DNA of 5,891 nt from contig CANHHZ010000125.1 in the NCBI GenBank assembly GCA_947460275.1, positions 1 to 5,891 on the forward strand, read 5' to 3'. The position numbers and the translations under genes are program-made. Position 1 is the stretch's first letter; every line of letters starts with the position of its first letter. The DNA is from Sphingobacteriaceae bacterium (lineage in GTDB: Bacteria; Bacteroidota; Bacteroidia; Sphingobacteriales; Sphingobacteriaceae). Shown here piece by piece: positions 4,960-5,891 of the stretch. Below the pieces are notes generated by a model that had not been told where the DNA came from, did no database searches, and saw only the letters and a program-made list of their open reading frames with translations.

Positions 4960-5520
4960 TTATTTTACTCTTTCTACGTACTCACCTGTACGGGTATCAA
5001 TTTTTACTTTATCGCCCTGATTGATAAACATTGGCACTTTAATTTCTACTCCTGTTTCTACAGTTGCATATTTCAATGCGTTTGTAGAAGTATCGCCTTT
5101 TACAGCGGGCTCAGAGTAGGTAACTTCTAATTCAACGTGCGAAGGAGTTTGCGCCATTATTGGCTCTTCACTTTCAAACGCAACAATTACGTTCATTCCT
5201 TCTTTTAAAAACTTAACACTTTTACCAAACAATAGCTTTGGAATGTTAAACTGTTCGAAAGTAGTATTATCCATTACTACCAAACCGTCACCATCTTCAT
5301 ACAAATATTGGTAATCGTTGGTTTCTACACGGCAAATCTCAACTTCTTCATCTACACGAAAACGGTATTCAACCAATTTTCCTGTTTTTACGTTGCGCAT
5401 CCTAGCTTGATAAAAAGCTCTTAAATTTCCGGGAGTACGGTGAATAAAATCTTCAACCTGTACCAATTCTCCATTGAATCGAAGAATATTTCCGTTTTTA
5501 ATGTCGGATGCTTTTGCCAT
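4960..5520 (-). CDS. efp: Elongation factor P, paralogue lacking the loop-tip lysine
   Basis: A second complete 186-residue EF-P in tandem with the one at 4269-4829, aligning without gaps. The same three domains and motifs are present (ICRVETNDYQYLYEDGD; VTYSEPAVKGDTSTNALK; DTRTGEYVERVK). The important difference is the domain I loop: HRTPGNLRAF replaces HRTPGKGGAF, so the residue at the modification position (32) is Asn, flanked by Leu33 and Arg34. The beta-lysyl (EpmA), 5-aminopentanol and rhamnose (EarP) modifications all need Lys or Arg at that tip, so this protein is probably unmodified there or modified by something else. From memory, PGNLRAFYQA-type EF-Ps are common in Sphingobacteriaceae, which would make this the lineage's ordinary copy. 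It has its own promoter and terminator. The start is supported by MAKAS in both copies. Confidence 0.96.
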   Translation of the reverse strand: MAKASDIKNGNILRFNGELVQVEDFIHRTPGNLRAFYQARMRNVKTGKLVEYRFRVDEEVEICRVETNDYQYLYEDGDGLVVMDNTTFEQFNIPKLLFGKSVKFLKEGMNVIVAFESEEPIMAQTPSHVELEVTYSEPAVKGDTSTNALKYATVETGVEIKVPMFINQGDKVKIDTRTGEYVERVK

Positions 5521-5564
5521 TTTTGGAAATTTTTGCCCTAGTTTTCAAGCCTTATTTCGTGCCG

Positions 5565-5596
5565 CAAAGGTATGGTTTATTTTTGAATTTTGCAAG
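5565..5596 (-). promoter_or_regulatory. Promoter of the PGNLRAF-type EF-P gene
   Basis: On the - strand, CTTG (5593-5596) is followed after 20 bases by TACCTTTG (5565-5572), an exact match to the Bacteroidota -7 consensus TAnnTTTG with an acceptable TTG -33 element. Transcription would start near 5555-5560, giving a leader of about 35-40 bases before the ATG at 5520. The bases just after the -7 box (CGGCA) are shared with the promoter of the other EF-P gene. Confidence 0.75.
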
Positions 5597-5696
5597 GGCG
5601 GAAAGAAATATTTTTTAAAGGCCTGTTTTAAATAGAAATAGACAGATTTTAGCGCTACTCTTTACACTTATTTGACGATAAAACTATCAAGATATT

Positions 5697-5891
5697 TTAT
5701 TTGTAATCGGTAATTTGAAGTATATTTTCACAAAATCCAAACTCGTGTTCTTGATTTGAGCCTACAAAAATCATTTTGTCTTTGGCAAATTTCTCGATCA
5801 ATTTTAAGTACCAGTCTACCCCTTGGTTATCGAGGTTGGAAGTGGGTTCGTCTAAAACTAAAATCGGTGAAGCTGCGCAACAAGCAAGGGC
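5697..5891 (-). CDS. ABC transporter ATP-binding protein (C-terminal end, CcmA-like)
   Basis: This frame is open from the right edge of the window and stops at 5697, giving the last 64 residues of an ABC ATPase; the start lies outside. The Walker B motif with its catalytic Glu and the D-loop are clear: ILVLDEPTSNLD at about residues 10-21 of the visible part. The ALACCAAS before it fits the helix after the signature motif. The switch region where most ABC ATPases have His reads FVGSNQEHE, so no His sits at the usual place. The short end without extra domains and the W-Y-L-K-L segment recall the CcmA-like (heme-exporter-type) ATPases of Bacteroidota. Walker A and the signature motif cannot be seen. 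The transport substrate cannot be inferred. No clear terminator follows in 5600-5696. Confidence 0.85.
   Translation of the reverse strand, partial: ALACCAASPILVLDEPTSNLDNQGVDWYLKLIEKFAKDKMIFVGSNQEHEFGFCENILQITDYK

Noticed and set aside
4817..5020. A + strand 67-codon frame across the gap between the EF-P genes
   Set aside because: It runs antisense through a strong terminator and into both EF-P genes, and its product resembles nothing known to me.
4269..5520. An EF-P duplication caused by assembly error or very recent copying
   Set aside because: The copies differ at 49 of 186 residues, with many synonymous changes, different flanks and separate promoters and terminators, so the duplication is real and old.
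5600..5696. A terminator or small RNA between the ABC ATPase and the EF-P promoter
   Set aside because: There are only weak AT-rich symmetries (TTTAAA either side of CAGGCC-type bases) and no stable stem with a T-run.

Overview
The window looks like a chromosomal segment from a member of the Bacteroidota, most likely family Sphingobacteriaceae (Pedobacter-like). The reasons are AT-rich sequence, genes starting without a Shine-Dalgarno but with A/T-rich leaders, promoters of the TTG / TAnnTTTG type seen before both EF-P genes, and protein sequences close to what I recall for Pedobacter-type cyclophilin, HutI/HutG and EF-P. This placement is from recall, not from a database search.

Layout. The left half reads rightward: the C-terminal part of a cyclophilin-type peptidyl-prolyl isomerase (1-276), exodeoxyribonuclease III overlapping it by 4 bp (273-1040), then the histidine-degradation pair hutI (1103-2341) and hutG (2334-3329), overlapping by 8 bp. 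The right half reads leftward: the end of an ABC-transporter ATPase (5697-5891), two tandem elongation factor P paralogues (4960-5520 and 4269-4829), 5-formyltetrahydrofolate cyclo-ligase (3564-4127), and a 51-codon ORF (3292-3447) whose end runs 38 bp into the convergent hutG. All gaps are under 300 bp. The one upstream of the first EF-P gene (5521-5696) holds a promoter near the gene and nothing I can recognise in 5600-5696.

How the genes work together. HutI and HutG do the last two steps of histidine breakdown (imidazolonepropionate to formiminoglutamate to glutamate plus formamide); hutH and hutU are not in the window. The other genes are housekeeping functions (protein folding, DNA repair, folate, translation) with no evident functional link to them.

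Most interesting points. (1) The two EF-P paralogues are 137/186 identical but differ at the functional loop: one has the usual lysine at the tip (PGKGGAF), the other has PGNLRAF with no lysine or arginine at the tip position. (2) A terminator lies between them, and its T-run appears to supply the -33 element of the next promoter. (3) Four sequence-unrelated repeats, each phased at exactly 7 bp, occur at 1041-1102, 1262-1294, 3454-3502 and 3521-3555. One is in frame inside hutI, and another fills the whole xth-hutI spacer. (4) The 51-codon ORF resembles the N-terminal part of HigA-type antitoxins without the DNA-binding half.
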